This document shows, one piece after another, positions 19,325-28,512 of a stretch of DNA of 64,000 nucleotides. Source of the stretch: Erythrobacter sp. Its GTDB lineage: Bacteria; Pseudomonadota; Alphaproteobacteria; Sphingomonadales; Sphingomonadaceae. The position numbers were made by a program, and so were the translations under genes. Every line of letters starts with the position of its first letter. The stretch's first letter is position 1. The stretch is taken from assembly GCA_019739335.1 (NCBI GenBank), contig CP073261.1, positions 2,780,001 through 2,844,000 of the forward strand, read 5' to 3'. The notes beneath the pieces are model-generated. The model did not search any database. It had not been told where the DNA came from and was given only the letters and a program-made list of their open reading frames with translations.

Positions 19325-20160
19325 GCGTGTCCGGGGTGGTTCGCGTCGCGCTGTTGCAGATGACTTCGGGAATCGATCCCGAAGCGAACCTGGCGGCGAT
19401 AGATAATGCTGCAAAGGAAGCCGCAGAGAACGATGCACAGATCCTGTTTCTGCCCGAAATGGCGTTGTTGCTTGATCGCAACCGCAAGCGTGCCGCTGAG
19501 TGGATTGAAAGCCCAGCTTCAGAGGACATGATCGGCGCTCTCGAATATATTGCGACGGCATATATGATCGACTTGGCGGTCGGATCGTTGCCCGTAAGCA
19601 CGAGCCACGGCAAATGGGCGAACAGGTCGCTTTACATAGGTCACATGGCTCTTCTCGAAGCCAGCTACGATAAGATGCACATGTTCGACGTAGAGCTCGC
19701 GACTGGAGAAAGTTGGCGGGAAAGCAGCGCTTACAGACCGGGCGAGGAAGTCGTCACTGTCGAGAATACCCCGATTGGTAGGCTGGGGCTGACGATATGC
19801 TACGATATCCGCTTCCCAGCGCTGTTCGATGAGCTCGGTCGGCGCGAGTGCGACGCCATCGCCATTCCCGCCGCCTTCACCGTGCCTACCGGCAAGGCGC
19901 ACTGGCACCTGCTCCAGCGCGCCCGCGCCGTCGAAGCGAGCGCTTTCGTGATCGCGGCTGCACAGGTCGGATTGCATGCTGATGGCCGCCAAACCTATGG
20001 CCATTCGCTGGTGGTAGACCCTTGGGGCGAAGTGTTGCTCGACATGGGCGGCGACGCCCCAGGGTTGGGTGTGTGCGATATCGATCTTGGCCGGATCGCA
20101 AAAGTGCGCCGCCAATTGCCGAGTCTTGCCAACAAGCGCGACATCCCTACAGCGCGCTGA
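19321..20160 (+). CDS. Nitrilase-superfamily carbon-nitrogen hydrolase (Nit-like)
   Basis: A 279-residue cytoplasmic amidase of the carbon-nitrogen hydrolase superfamily, closest in outline to Nit1/Nit2-type enzymes. These repair deaminated glutathione or hydrolyse omega-amides in other organisms. The Glu-Lys-Cys triad is visible in LFLPEMAL (Glu near 46), YDKMHMFDV (Lys near 118) and LTICYDIRFP (Cys near 160). It starts at a GTG overlapping the grxC stop (GTGA), and DUF1178 follows after 2 bases. The grxC-nit-DUF1178 order is common in alphaproteobacteria and fits a link to glutathione chemistry, which is inference. Confidence 0.9.
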   Translation: MSVSGVVRVALLQMTSGIDPEANLAAIDNAAKEAAENDAQILFLPEMALLLDRNRKRAAEWIESPASEDMIGALEYIATAYMIDLAVGSLPVSTSHGKWANRSLYIGHMALLEASYDKMHMFDVELATGESWRESSAYRPGEEVVTVENTPIGRLGLTICYDIRFPALFDELGRRECDAIAIPAAFTVPTGKAHWHLLQRARAVEASAFVIAAAQVGLHADGRQTYGHSLVVDPWGEVLLDMGGDAPGLGVCDIDLGRIAKVRRQLPSLANKRDIPTAR

Positions 20161-20162
20161 TC

Positions 20163-20651
20163 ATGATCGTGTTCGACCTCTCCTGCGCCAACGGCCACCG
20201 ATTCGAAGGCTGGTTCGGTTCGTCCGGTGATTTCGCCAGCCAGCGCGAGAGCGGAAAGCTGCTCTGCCCCCAGTGTGGCTCGGCGAACGTTGCCAAGGCA
20301 CCGATGGCGCCGGCAGTCGGCAAGAAGGGCAACCAGCGCGTCGCCAGACCGCGTGCCGGGGCCGGGGAGGCTCCTTCCGCACCGGGCAAGGCACTCACCA
20401 ATGCGCCGATGCCGCCCGAAGTGGCGCAGGCGCTGGAGCAGCTGGCACAGGCGCAGGCCAAGGCGCTGAAGGACAGCAAGTGGGTCGGCAAGGATTTCGC
20501 CAACCAGTCCCGCGCCATGCACTACGGCGAGCAGGACCACGCGCCGATCCACGGCGAGGCGAGCGCGCAGGAAGCCAGGGAACTGCTGGAAGAGGGCGTG
20601 CCCGTTGCGCCGCTGCCTTTCCCCTTCGCCCCGCCGGATAAGCTGAACTGA
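20163..20651 (+). CDS. DUF1178 family protein
   Basis: A 162-residue protein of unknown function. The N-terminus MIVFDLSCANGHRFEGWFGSS, together with a second cysteine pair in LLCPQCGSANVAKAPMAPAV, suggests a small zinc-ribbon-like fold. The C-terminal half is helical, with VGKDFANQSRAMHYGEQD, IHGEAS and ELLEEGVPVAPLPFP, the conserved DUF1178 core. The ATG at 20163 is 2 bases after the stop of the nitrilase-like gene, so it is the third gene of the grxC operon. The tRNA-Arg gene follows 38 bases downstream. Confidence 0.88.
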   Translation: MIVFDLSCANGHRFEGWFGSSGDFASQRESGKLLCPQCGSANVAKAPMAPAVGKKGNQRVARPRAGAGEAPSAPGKALTNAPMPPEVAQALEQLAQAQAKALKDSKWVGKDFANQSRAMHYGEQDHAPIHGEASAQEARELLEEGVPVAPLPFPFAPPDKLN

Positions 20652-20689
20652 TTGCCACGGCGCATCGGTTTTTCTAGAGGTCTTGCGAC

Positions 20690-20766
20690 GCACCCATAGC
20701 TCAGCAGGATAGAGCATCAGATTCCTAATCTGGGGGCCACTGGTTCGAATCCAGTTGGGTGCACCA
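20690..20766 (+). tRNA. tRNA-Arg (anticodon CCU)
   Basis: A 77-base cloverleaf: acceptor stem GCACCCA/TGGGTGC, D-arm GCTC-GAGC, anticodon stem TCAGA/TCTGG with loop TTCCTAA (anticodon CCT, reading AGG), T-arm ACTGG-TTCGAAT-CCAGT, discriminator A and an encoded CCA end. This tRNA is a frequent integration target, but no integrase gene is next to it here. Confidence 0.97.
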
Positions 20767-21071
20767 TTTTCCTTTGCCGTTCTTGCGCCTTCGTCCTCGT
20801 GGCGAGGCAAAGTTGACGCGAAGTTGACACCAAAATCGTCGTCGAAACGCAAATCCTATTGTCGCCGCTTGCGCGCTGCGGAACTTCTCCATCGAGACGT
20901 CGGAATTAGGCGAATTGAGACTTTGCGCATGGGCCGAAGGCTTGCACACGAGCGACACTGTAGGAAAGCACCTTATCGGCCTGGAGCCGGGCCAAAGCCC
21001 GCCGAACTACACAAAAGAAAGGGGCCTTTCCTTGCGGAAAGACCCCTCCCAAATTCAGGGCATGCCGTCGC
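20767..21071. other. Gap after tRNA-Arg with no recognisable gene
   Basis: 305 bases between the tRNA and the TonB-receptor stop. The right end is the receptor's terminator. The left part contains a short direct repeat, AAGTTGAC, twice within 19 bases (about 20809-20828). No coding sequence of quality is visible; the short frames here read partly through the tRNA. It could be a leftover of past integration at the tRNA, but nothing proves it. Confidence 0.5.
21011..21047 (-). terminator. Rho-independent terminator of the TonB-dependent receptor
   Basis: AGGGG.CTTTCC (21020-21031) pairs with GGAAAG.CCCCT (21036-21047) across a TTGC loop with one mismatch, followed on the minus strand by TTCTTTTGT. 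It starts 25 bases after the receptor's stop codon. Confidence 0.8.
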
Positions 21072-24000
21072 CTAGAAGCGGACGTTCGCACCCAGGTAGA
21101 AGCGACGACCATTGGTATCGTAGAAGGTGGAGTTGAACGCACCCCCCGCCAACTGGCCGAGCGAAGGATCGGCAGCCGAGTTCACCCCGCCGATCGGCGG
21201 CGCTTCGTTGAGGAGGTTTTCCACCCCGAAGCGGAAGGTCAGATCATCGGTCAGCGCATACCGTCCATTGAGGTGGAACAGGTTGTACGCCGGATAACCC
21301 GTGGTCGGCGTCGGATTGCCGAACTGGGCTTCAGCCGTATCCTCGATCGCCGGATAGTGCTGCCACTGCAGCCCAATCGAGGCTCCGCCGATGGTGTAAC
21401 CGAGGTTGGCAAGGACGCGATACTCGTAAGCATTCGCGTTCAGGCCGTTCTCGGTCGTTCCCTGCGTGCCGACATAGTCAATCAGCGGCAGGGTGGGCAG
21501 CGGTGCAGACTTGAAGTCCAGCAGGTAGTTGGCGAGCACGTTCAGGTTGACCGCGCCGGGCCCGACATCGAAGCCCCAGTCGAGCGCAAGGTCGATACCC
21601 TGAACTTCCACCCGTCCGTTGTTGACGTAGGTACGCTGGACATTGCCCAGCGCGCCGGTGGCGTTGCGAGGCACGTTCTGACAGAACTGCGAGGCCGCGA
21701 CTTCCGCCGGGTTGTTGCTGGCCCAGGCAGGGTTCAGCGACGGGTCGTAGCACTGCTGCAGTGCAATCGCCACGGTCTGTTCGCCAATCGCATCATCGAT
21801 GTTGATGCTGAACCAGTCGAGCGAGAGGCGGAAGCGATTGAGCAGTGCAGATTCGAACGGCGAGGTGAGAACCACACCGGCCGTCCAGGTATCCGCCTTT
21901 TCCGGAACCAGGTTGGGATTGCCTACCGTAGTCGGGAAAGCGAAGCCGAACGTGGCCGGGCTTTGCACGCCATTGTAGTAGTCATCGTCTGCCTGGACGT
22001 TGCCCGAGGCTTCCATCTGGATGCGACAGACTGCCTGGACCGCTGCGCCATTGGCATTGCCGCCGGCGAAAGCGTCACCATCCTGATTCGCAGAGAAGGA
22101 CAGCGGGTTGGCCAGCGAGCAGGGATCGCCCGCCGTGTTGACCCCGAAGGTCTGCTGCGCCGCAAGGAACAGCTCGCCAATGTTCGGAGCACGTTCCGCA
22201 CGGTTGTAACCGCCACGGAAACGCATCCAGTCGGTCACTTCCCAGTCGCCGAGGATCTTGTAGGTGTAGCTGGTCCCGGTCGTCGAATAGTCCGAGATAC
22301 GCCCGCCAAGTTCCAGATTGAACTGCTGGATTGCCGGGATGTTGGACAGGATCGGGATCAGCAATTCGCCGTAGAGCTCGTGCACGTCGTACGTCGCATC
22401 GACTTCGCCGCTGGGGTAGATACCCTGCGCCTGATCGAGGAACGAGCGACCCGCCGTGGTCAGCGTATCGTTGGTGAATTCGTATTGCACTTCGCGATAG
22501 CTGGCACCCAGCGCGAAGCCGAGTTCACCGGCAGGCAGATCGAACAGCCCGCCGAACACGTTGGCTTCGGCAATCGTCTGCGTCAGCTCGGAACGGTTCT
22601 TGAGATCGGCCCGGATCGCTTCGAGGCAGTCTTCAGAGAACCCACCCTGCGGCGGCTGATAGAAATTCAGGCCCGAGGTACAGGTTGCGGTCGATGCGCC
22701 GAAGCCGAAGTTTGGCGCACCCTGGTTGCCGGTTGCGGTGAACCCGCGACCGAAGTTGGGCGCACTCAGAACGGTCTGGAAGCGGGTGAGTGAGTTGATA
22801 CCCGTCTGCCGTGCGAAGGTGGACGAAATACCGTGGCTGACGAAGGTTTCCCAGTCCAGGTTGGTGCCGGGGATCGATCCTTCGAGACCTGCCGTCATGT
22901 TGTAGGTCGTGACGTCGGTAAAGGTTTCGCGATCGTCTGCGAGCAGCGAGTTAATCGTAAAGACACCGTCCGGATTAGGCCGACTGTCAAGCAGGCGCCA
23001 CATGTCGGCAGGCAGTTCGCTGCGGTCGATCTGGGTCGGATCGATGTTGACCGTCCAGCCTGTCACCGCAGGCGAAGGTTCGTTGCGGGTGAAGGTCTCG
23101 ACATGGCTGAACAAGGCCTGCCCGAACACGCCGATATAGTCGTTGATCTCGTAATTGCCGCGAGCGAAGAAGTTGTAGCGGGTGAGCGGCAGGATCAGAT
23201 ACTGATTGGTGTTGTTGCTGCCGACCGCCCCGTTGATCGACTGCTTGAACCGCGGATCGTCAAGCGGAGCGCGGTCGTTGCCGAAGTTCTGGTTGGTGCC
23301 ATTCGCACCGATGGTGAACGCACGTCCTTCAGGCGTGAAGTATACGGTGGTATTCGGCGCAACGCCCGGAGCGGGCGCATTGGGAAACACCGTCCGGTAG
23401 TCCGGCAGGTTGCCCGGCGAGGCAAAGCCCGGTGCGGGTATGAAGAACTGGGTGCCGGCGATGTTCGGGTCGGCCCACAGGTCCTGGTACCAGTCGCGAT
23501 CGCGCTGGAAATTGGCTTCGCGGGTGTTCATCGACATGGCGAGCGAGACGTTGCCGCGGCCATCGTCGAAATCGGCACCCATGATGCCGCCGAGCTGGTA
23601 TTCGAAGTTGTCGCCTTCCTGGGTGATGCCGATCTGGCCGTCGAGTTCGAGGCCAACGAAATCCTGCTTGAGGCGGAAGTTGGTGACACCGGCCACAGCG
23701 TCGGCACCGTAGGTGGCAGAAGCGCCGCCGGAGATGACTTCGATGCGCTCGATCGCGGCAGAGGGGAGCGTCGAGATGTCGACCACGCCCGAAGCGTTGC
23801 CGGGCGTGCCGCGGCGGCCGTCGATCAGCACGAGGTTGCGGTTGGCACCGATGCCGCGCAGCGAGATGGTCGCCGCGCCGGGGGTGTTGGTGGCGGTCGG
23901 CTGGATGTCGCCGCCGGCGGTCGGGGTCTGCGCAGGCACGAACTGCGGCAGGCGGTTCAGGCTCTGCTCGATCGCGGCGGTGCCGGTATTTTCAAGCAGG

Positions 24001-24194
24001 CCTTCATCGACGGTGACCATCGGGCTGTTCGAATCGTAATCCTGCGACGCGATGCGCGAACCGGTGACGACGATACGCTCGCCTTCCGGCTCATCCGCAT
24101 CCTGCGCGAAGACTGGTGTCGCTGCGACAAGGACGCTGGCGCCGCCTGCCATGAGCATGGCCCTGAAGACCTGCTGGTTGCTGAATTTCCTCAC
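21072..24194 (-). CDS. TonB-dependent outer-membrane receptor
   Basis: A 1040-residue outer-membrane transporter. A signal peptide (about 1-30, ending VFAQDAD) leads into GERIVVTGSRIA (TonB-box region), a plug domain (about 45-170) with AAIEQSLNRLPQFVPAQ, ISLRGIGANRNLVLIDGRRG, IERIEVISGGASATYGADAVAG, and a 22-strand-type beta barrel ending in FYLGANVRF with terminal Phe. The start is a GTG with AAGGGAG upstream. The substrate is unknown: this large RGIG..R.LVLIDGRR subgroup is expanded in sphingomonads, often for plant or algal carbohydrates. A terminator follows. No transport or catabolic genes adjoin it that would reveal the ligand. Confidence 0.95.
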   Translation of the reverse strand: MRKFSNQQVFRAMLMAGGASVLVAATPVFAQDADEPEGERIVVTGSRIASQDYDSNSPMVTVDEGLLENTGTAAIEQSLNRLPQFVPAQTPTAGGDIQPTATNTPGAATISLRGIGANRNLVLIDGRRGTPGNASGVVDISTLPSAAIERIEVISGGASATYGADAVAGVTNFRLKQDFVGLELDGQIGITQEGDNFEYQLGGIMGADFDDGRGNVSLAMSMNTREANFQRDRDWYQDLWADPNIAGTQFFIPAPGFASPGNLPDYRTVFPNAPAPGVAPNTTVYFTPEGRAFTIGANGTNQNFGNDRAPLDDPRFKQSINGAVGSNNTNQYLILPLTRYNFFARGNYEINDYIGVFGQALFSHVETFTRNEPSPAVTGWTVNIDPTQIDRSELPADMWRLLDSRPNPDGVFTINSLLADDRETFTDVTTYNMTAGLEGSIPGTNLDWETFVSHGISSTFARQTGINSLTRFQTVLSAPNFGRGFTATGNQGAPNFGFGASTATCTSGLNFYQPPQGGFSEDCLEAIRADLKNRSELTQTIAEANVFGGLFDLPAGELGFALGASYREVQYEFTNDTLTTAGRSFLDQAQGIYPSGEVDATYDVHELYGELLIPILSNIPAIQQFNLELGGRISDYSTTGTSYTYKILGDWEVTDWMRFRGGYNRAERAPNIGELFLAAQQTFGVNTAGDPCSLANPLSFSANQDGDAFAGGNANGAAVQAVCRIQMEASGNVQADDDYYNGVQSPATFGFAFPTTVGNPNLVPEKADTWTAGVVLTSPFESALLNRFRLSLDWFSINIDDAIGEQTVAIALQQCYDPSLNPAWASNNPAEVAASQFCQNVPRNATGALGNVQRTYVNNGRVEVQGIDLALDWGFDVGPGAVNLNVLANYLLDFKSAPLPTLPLIDYVGTQGTTENGLNANAYEYRVLANLGYTIGGASIGLQWQHYPAIEDTAEAQFGNPTPTTGYPAYNLFHLNGRYALTDDLTFRFGVENLLNEAPPIGGVNSAADPSLGQLAGGAFNSTFYDTNGRRFYLGANVRF

Positions 24195-24872
24195 GATGTG
24201 CTCCCTTCACGGTGGTTGCCCGTCCGTTGGCGGATCGGGCGGCATTTCATCAGAGCCGCAATTTCGGCCTGGTCCTTCGCAATCGCTCTGGTTGCTTCGG
24301 ACCTATGACCGGTGCTGCGGGACTGATGGATTGAAAGTCCCAAGGGACGATATGAGGATTGCACGCACGGGAGTCGTCCCGACGTAGCGCTGTCATGCGC
24401 AAGGTGCATCCTCATCTCCTCCCCCTGGCGGTGGGGCATGAATCGCCCGCTTTCCGCGCAGAAACCGGCTTTATGGCGGTAAATTGATTGTGTCTAGCTT
24501 TGGCCGCATAAGCCATGTGGGAAGAGCCGATACGGCCTTTGTCCCATGGTAGTACAAAGAGCTGTATCATGGCGCAAAGGGCCGGTTTGGTTTCCCATGA
24601 AACTCCAAAAACCCTAGGAAAACCGCCATTTCTCTCCGGGCCCACTCTAACGCTCGTTAAAAGTGTTGCCAAGCTGCACCGCCCCGAAAATCGTTGCAGG
24701 GACGTCGTTGACCCTGTCCGGAATGTGCTGAAGCGAGGGCCAATTGTTGCCTTTTGCAGTTGCCGAGCCCCGGCATGTCGGCTCGCCCGAATCTGCACTG
24801 TGCAAATCCAAACCATTTGACTATGACCGGCGTTCGTTGCGTTGGACACGGGCAGGCGGAGCAGGACATCGA
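24195..24872. other. 678-base divergent promoter region
   Basis: The longest gene-free stretch in the window, between the divergent TonB receptor and the double-MarR regulator. It looks less GC-rich than its neighbours and contains no frame with coding character. I see no riboswitch motif, clear palindromic operator or consensus promoter. The region around 24480-24660 is the most AT-rich and is the likeliest place for promoters or a small RNA. Confidence 0.5.
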
Positions 24873-26162
24873 ATGGCAGCCAGGGGCGCAAAGCAGGCCG
24901 CGAAACGCGACGATTGGCGAGGCCTGCTCAATACCCACGCGCGGGCTGTCTATCGAGACGGTGGCAAGGGCGTAAAGGCGCTCGCCGATGACGGCACCCG
25001 CAAGCAGCTGAACGGCATGCTTGGCCCCATGGCGGAAGAAGCGTTGCGGATCGTCGAAGCCTTCGCCGTCGGTGCACGCTCCCGCGATGGTGAAGCGGGC
25101 GATACCGAAATTCCACCCGAGTTCGAAACCCGGCTGGCGATTATCCTCAACGGACTCGCCCCAGAAGCAGAACAGCAGCGGCAGGGCGATGCTGCGCCCG
25201 GTAACGTGATCCAGCAGGACCTATGGCAGCTCCTTTACAAGGTCCGTGAGAGCGCTGAGCTTTCTTACGCCCGCGAAATCGACCTCGTCGAACTCGACCG
25301 GCGCATCCTCTTCCTGTTGCGAACCGCCGGACCGCTGGTGCCGGCGGATATCTCGGGCGCGGTAGGAGTGGACAAGGCGCAGGTATCCCGCTCGGTCAAG
25401 CGCCTGCTCGAATTCCGCATGGTTGACCGTGACCAGATCCGGGCCCCGATCCGGCTGACGCGCAAAGGGACCACGCTCTCGGACCGGCTGCTGCGCCTGG
25501 CCGAATTGCGCAACCGCGAACTGACGTTCGACATCGGCGACAGCGAGCTGGCGGATTTCTACGCGGTGATCGAAAAGCTGCTCCAGCGTGCCGTCATGCT
25601 CTACGATCAGGAGCGCGCGCGCGGGCAAGGCGACGCCGAGACGGCGAATCCGTTCACTCCCGACCCCGATTACGAGCCTGGCAGCGGGCAGCCGGTCCGG
25701 GTTGATCGTTCACGCATCCTTTCGCCGCTTATGACGCTATCCGCATACTTTAGCCGCAGTGGAGCCTTGGCGTTCAAGCGCCTGACCGGGCTCAGCAATT
25801 TCGAAAGCTGGGTGCTCAACGAGATCGCCATGGACGCGCCGATCGAATGGAACAACCTGGTCGAGCGACTCGATCGCGATCACAGCCAGGCCGGGCGGAC
25901 CGTTCGGGCGCTGATGGAGCGCGGACTGGTGGAACGCAGCGGCAAGCCGGGGCGGCGGCACGGGCGATTCGGCCCGACCACAGAGGGTCAGCGTCTGTTC
26001 CAGATCATCCAGGATGCCAGCCGCCAGCGCAGCACCTTCCTTATGGCGCCGCTTTCGGCGCGCGAGCGGGAACAATTCCTCGCTACCTTCGAGAAGGTGC
26101 GCCGCAATGCGGTGGTGCAGCTGGAGCGCGAGCGAACCTTCGACGAGCTGGGCGCGCAGTAA
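24873..26162 (+). CDS. Double-MarR-domain transcriptional regulator
   Basis: A 429-residue soluble protein with two winged-helix MarR-like halves. The first (about 110-250) has VELDRRILFLLRTAGPLVPADISGAVGVDKAQVSRSVKRL and RKGTTLSDRLL. The second (about 290-420) has LTGLSNFESWVLNEIAM, WNNLVERLDRDHSQAGRTVRALMERGLV and TTEGQRLFQII. Typical MarR proteins are about 150 residues and dimerise; here the dimer may be built into one chain. The ATG at 24873 was chosen for GGAG upstream; about 43 codons of in-frame sequence before it look non-coding. It is divergent from the TonB receptor and may regulate it, which is inference. Confidence 0.85.
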   Translation: MAARGAKQAAKRDDWRGLLNTHARAVYRDGGKGVKALADDGTRKQLNGMLGPMAEEALRIVEAFAVGARSRDGEAGDTEIPPEFETRLAIILNGLAPEAEQQRQGDAAPGNVIQQDLWQLLYKVRESAELSYAREIDLVELDRRILFLLRTAGPLVPADISGAVGVDKAQVSRSVKRLLEFRMVDRDQIRAPIRLTRKGTTLSDRLLRLAELRNRELTFDIGDSELADFYAVIEKLLQRAVMLYDQERARGQGDAETANPFTPDPDYEPGSGQPVRVDRSRILSPLMTLSAYFSRSGALAFKRLTGLSNFESWVLNEIAMDAPIEWNNLVERLDRDHSQAGRTVRALMERGLVERSGKPGRRHGRFGPTTEGQRLFQIIQDASRQRSTFLMAPLSAREREQFLATFEKVRRNAVVQLERERTFDELGAQ

Positions 26163-26168
26163 CCCGCT

Positions 26169-26717
26169 TTACTGGACGCGGCGGACCCGCACCGAACTCT
26201 GGCTGTCGTACGTAAGCAGGAAGCTGCCCAGCGCGCCGCGATCGATTTCGACACTCTCCCCAACGCGCGGCGGGCGGTAAGCGAAAGGAACGCTTTCGGC
26301 GAACAGCCACTGCGCACCATCTTCCAGGGTTACCAGATAGACGCCGCGCTGGCGCTCGGTGACCGACGAGACACGGGCACGAATCTGTTCCAGTTCGCCT
26401 GCGGGGGTCTGGAACCGTTCCGGGCCGCGAATATTCTCGCGCCCGAAACCGCTTGCGCCCGTATTCGCCAGCGGAGCGCCGCCGGATGCTGCCGGACTAT
26501 CCATGCTGCCCGGAACCGAAGTCCGCATCGAAGAACCGTCGGCGGAGCGGATATTGTTGTCGTAACAGGCAAGCCGCGCGGTCGCATCGTCGATCTGGGC
26601 GCAGTTGCGCAGGATGTTGAGCACAACCTCGTCGCTCACCTGCGCCGCCGCGGGGGTGGCGATGGCGGCAAAGGGCAGGGCGGCGGCGATCAGGAAATGG
26701 GCGCGAAACGCAGTCAT
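26169..26717 (-). CDS. Exported protein of unknown function
   Basis: A 182-residue protein with a clear Sec signal peptide (about 1-25, ending TPAAAQ). The mature N-terminus has ILRNCAQIDDATARLACYDNN, a Cys-containing motif of the type seen at the start of many small exported proteobacterial proteins. A Ser/Gly-rich linker follows, then a C-terminal domain with VYLVTLEDGAQWLFAE, VGESVEIDRGALGSFLL and SVRVRRVQ, which looks like a small beta barrel. I cannot assign a function. It converges on the double-MarR gene, with 6 bases between stops. Confidence 0.75.
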   Translation of the reverse strand: MTAFRAHFLIAAALPFAAIATPAAAQVSDEVVLNILRNCAQIDDATARLACYDNNIRSADGSSMRTSVPGSMDSPAASGGAPLANTGASGFGRENIRGPERFQTPAGELEQIRARVSSVTERQRGVYLVTLEDGAQWLFAESVPFAYRPPRVGESVEIDRGALGSFLLTYDSQSSVRVRRVQ

Positions 26718-26831
26718 GTGCAGAAAGACTCCTCAACTCGCGGGCGTGATGGCGCGGAAGGTTTGTCTGCGCAAGCGGATTGCGCCGCACTGAACGCGGG
26801 GGAGGTGCGTCAGGCCCGGATTCGCGAAGCG

Positions 26832-27941
26832 TCAGGCCTCGTCCACCGTCAGCGCCCCGCGCTCGATCTGGTCGCGCTCCATGCTCTCGAACAGCGCCTT
26901 GAAATTACCCTCGCCAAAGCCTTCGTCGCCCTTGCGCTGGATGAATTCGAAAAACACCGGCCCAACCTGCGCCTGCGCAAAGATTTGCAGCAAAAGGCGG
27001 GGCTGGCCGCCTGAGCCATCCTCACCAACAGTCTTGCCGTCGAGCAGGATGCCGCGCATCTGCAGCGCCTGCTTGTCCTCGCCGTGGCCGGGCAGGCGTT
27101 CGTCGAGCATGGCGTAATAGGTGGCGGGCGGGGCGGTCATGAACGGCACGCCAAACTCCTTCAGGCGATCCCAGGCTGCCACGAGGTCGTCACAGATCAG
27201 CGCAATATGCTGGATTCCCTCGCCGTTGAACTCCCGCAGGAATTCTTCGATCTGGCCCTTGCCGCCTTCGCCTTCCTCGTTGAGCGGGATGCGGATCTTT
27301 CCGTCCGGCGCGGTCAGTGCCTTGCTGGTAAGGCCGGTATATTCGCCCTTGATGTCGAAGAAGCGGATCTCGCGGAAGTTGAACAGCCTTTCGTAATAGT
27401 CCGCCCAGTAGGCCATGCGTCCGGTGTAGACGTTGTGGGTCAGGTGATCGATCAGCTTGAAGCCCGCGCCTTCGGGGTGCCTGTCCGCGCCGGGCCGGTA
27501 GACGAAATCGATGTCGTAGATCGAAAGACCGTTGCCGTTTTCATCTTCGTAGCGGTCAATCAGATAGACGATCGCGCCGCCGATCCCGCGAATGGCGGGA
27601 ATGCGCAGCTCCATCGGGCCGGTGGTAACTTCAACCGGCTCGGCCCCGCGCGCCAGCAATTCGGCATAGGCTTTGGCCGCGTCCTTGACGCGGAAGCCCA
27701 TGCCGCAGGCCGAAGGGCCGTGTTCGCGGGCGAAGAACCATGCCGCGCTGCGCGGTTCGTAATTGAGGATCAGGTTGATCTGCCCCTGTCGCCACAGTTG
27801 AACGTCCTTGGAACGGTGGTCCGCCACGTGGGTAAAGCCCATCGCCTTGAATACCGGCTCAACAACACCCTTTTCCGGTGCGCAGAATTCTACAAATTCA
27901 AAGCCGTCGAGGCCGATGGGGTTTTCGAAGAGATCAGTCAT
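26832..27941 (-). CDS. hppD: 4-hydroxyphenylpyruvate dioxygenase
   Basis: Converts 4-hydroxyphenylpyruvate to homogentisate in tyrosine breakdown, using Fe(II) and oxygen. The 369-residue protein comprises two vicinal-oxygen-chelate domains. The iron ligands are visible in the C-terminal domain: His in [12 protein letters not shown], His in [11 protein letters not shown] and Glu in [11 protein letters not shown], along with [13 protein letters not shown] near the C-terminus. The ATG at 27939-27941 ([19 protein letters not shown]) is preferred to an upstream start that adds an unconserved 22 residues. No homogentisate genes are next to it. Confidence 0.96.
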   Translation of the reverse strand: MTDLFENPIGLDGFEFVEFCAPEKGVVEPVFKAMGFTHVADHRSKDVQLWRQGQINLILNYEPRSAAWFFAREHGPSACGMGFRVKDAAKAYAELLARGAEPVEVTTGPMELRIPAIRGIGGAIVYLIDRYEDENGNGLSIYDIDFVYRPGADRHPEGAGFKLIDHLTHNVYTGRMAYWADYYERLFNFREIRFFDIKGEYTGLTSKALTAPDGKIRIPLNEEGEGGKGQIEEFLREFNGEGIQHIALICDDLVAAWDRLKEFGVPFMTAPPATYYAMLDERLPGHGEDKQALQMRGILLDGKTVGEDGSGGQPRLLLQIFAQAQVGPVFFEFIQRKGDEGFGEGNFKALFESMERDQIERGALTVDEA

Positions 27942-28058
27942 GGTTTCATATGTAACTTGTTCGCCGAGATTCGGCAAGCCTCCGCGAGGACGACGAAAGT
28001 TTCGCATGTTTCAAGGCAAGGCGCTTGAATCCTGACGCTTCCTGTGATTCAAGGGCGC

Positions 28059-28379
28059 ATGAACATCAGGGTGACTCGGCGCGAAGCGGTGCGCGAAAAG
28101 TTGGTCAACGGGCTGGCACTCCTGGTGTTGGTGCTGATTGCCCTGTTGGCGCTGATGGGGCCGTCCGGCTTGCTTGCCTGGACCGATCACGCAGCCAAGC
28201 TGGAACAATATCATGCCCGCATCGCCACGCTTGAAGAAGAGCGCGCAGTGCTGGCGAACCGTGTCGATCTGCTGCACCCCGATCATGTCGATCCCGACCT
28301 TGCCAGCGAGCTTGCCCGTCGCGATCTGAATGTCGCACATAAGGACGAGTTCATCTACGATCTCGAACCTGTGCGGTAA
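28059..28379 (+). CDS. ftsB: FtsB/DivIC-type septum formation initiator
   Basis: A 106-residue bitopic inner-membrane protein of the FtsB/DivIC family, part of the FtsQLB divisome complex. A basic N-terminus (MNIRVTRREAVREK) is followed by a membrane span (about residues 19-40) and a coiled coil (AAKLEQYHARIATLEEERAVLANRVDLL, about 48-75). The tail has VDPDLASELARRDLNVAHKDEFIYDL. The ATG at 28059 was chosen over one five codons earlier; neither has a strong Shine-Dalgarno. It lies upstream of pdhA, an arrangement common in alphaproteobacteria. Confidence 0.88.
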   Translation: MNIRVTRREAVREKLVNGLALLVLVLIALLALMGPSGLLAWTDHAAKLEQYHARIATLEEERAVLANRVDLLHPDHVDPDLASELARRDLNVAHKDEFIYDLEPVR

Positions 28380-28427
28380 GCACTTCAAAGCAAACGAACC
28401 AGACTGGCGAAATTCGTATGCATGGCG

Positions 28428-28457
28428 TTGCCTCTGCAACGAATCCGCGCCTATAGG
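28428..28457 (+). promoter_or_regulatory. Candidate pdhA promoter
   Basis: TTGCCT (28428-28433) and TATAGG (28452-28457) are separated by 18 bases in the 133-base gap before pdhA. Both hexamers are fair matches to the housekeeping consensus. This is based on pattern only. Confidence 0.35.
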
Positions 28458-28512
28458 CGTTGCCAATCCATACCAAACGACGCCCCGGACGGGGTCCAGC
28501 AGGGGATACGCC

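Noticed and set aside
20725..20958. Small minus-strand protein reading through the tRNA-Arg complement
   Set aside because: The C-terminal part is just the antisense of the tRNA; a frequent annotation artefact.
22833..24308. Plus-strand frame opposite the TonB receptor
   Set aside because: Antisense to the plug domain; no family motif, start or Shine-Dalgarno of quality.
24195..24872. Possible cobalamin or other riboswitch ahead of the TonB receptor
   Set aside because: No B12-box-like or other known conserved core could be found on the receptor strand.
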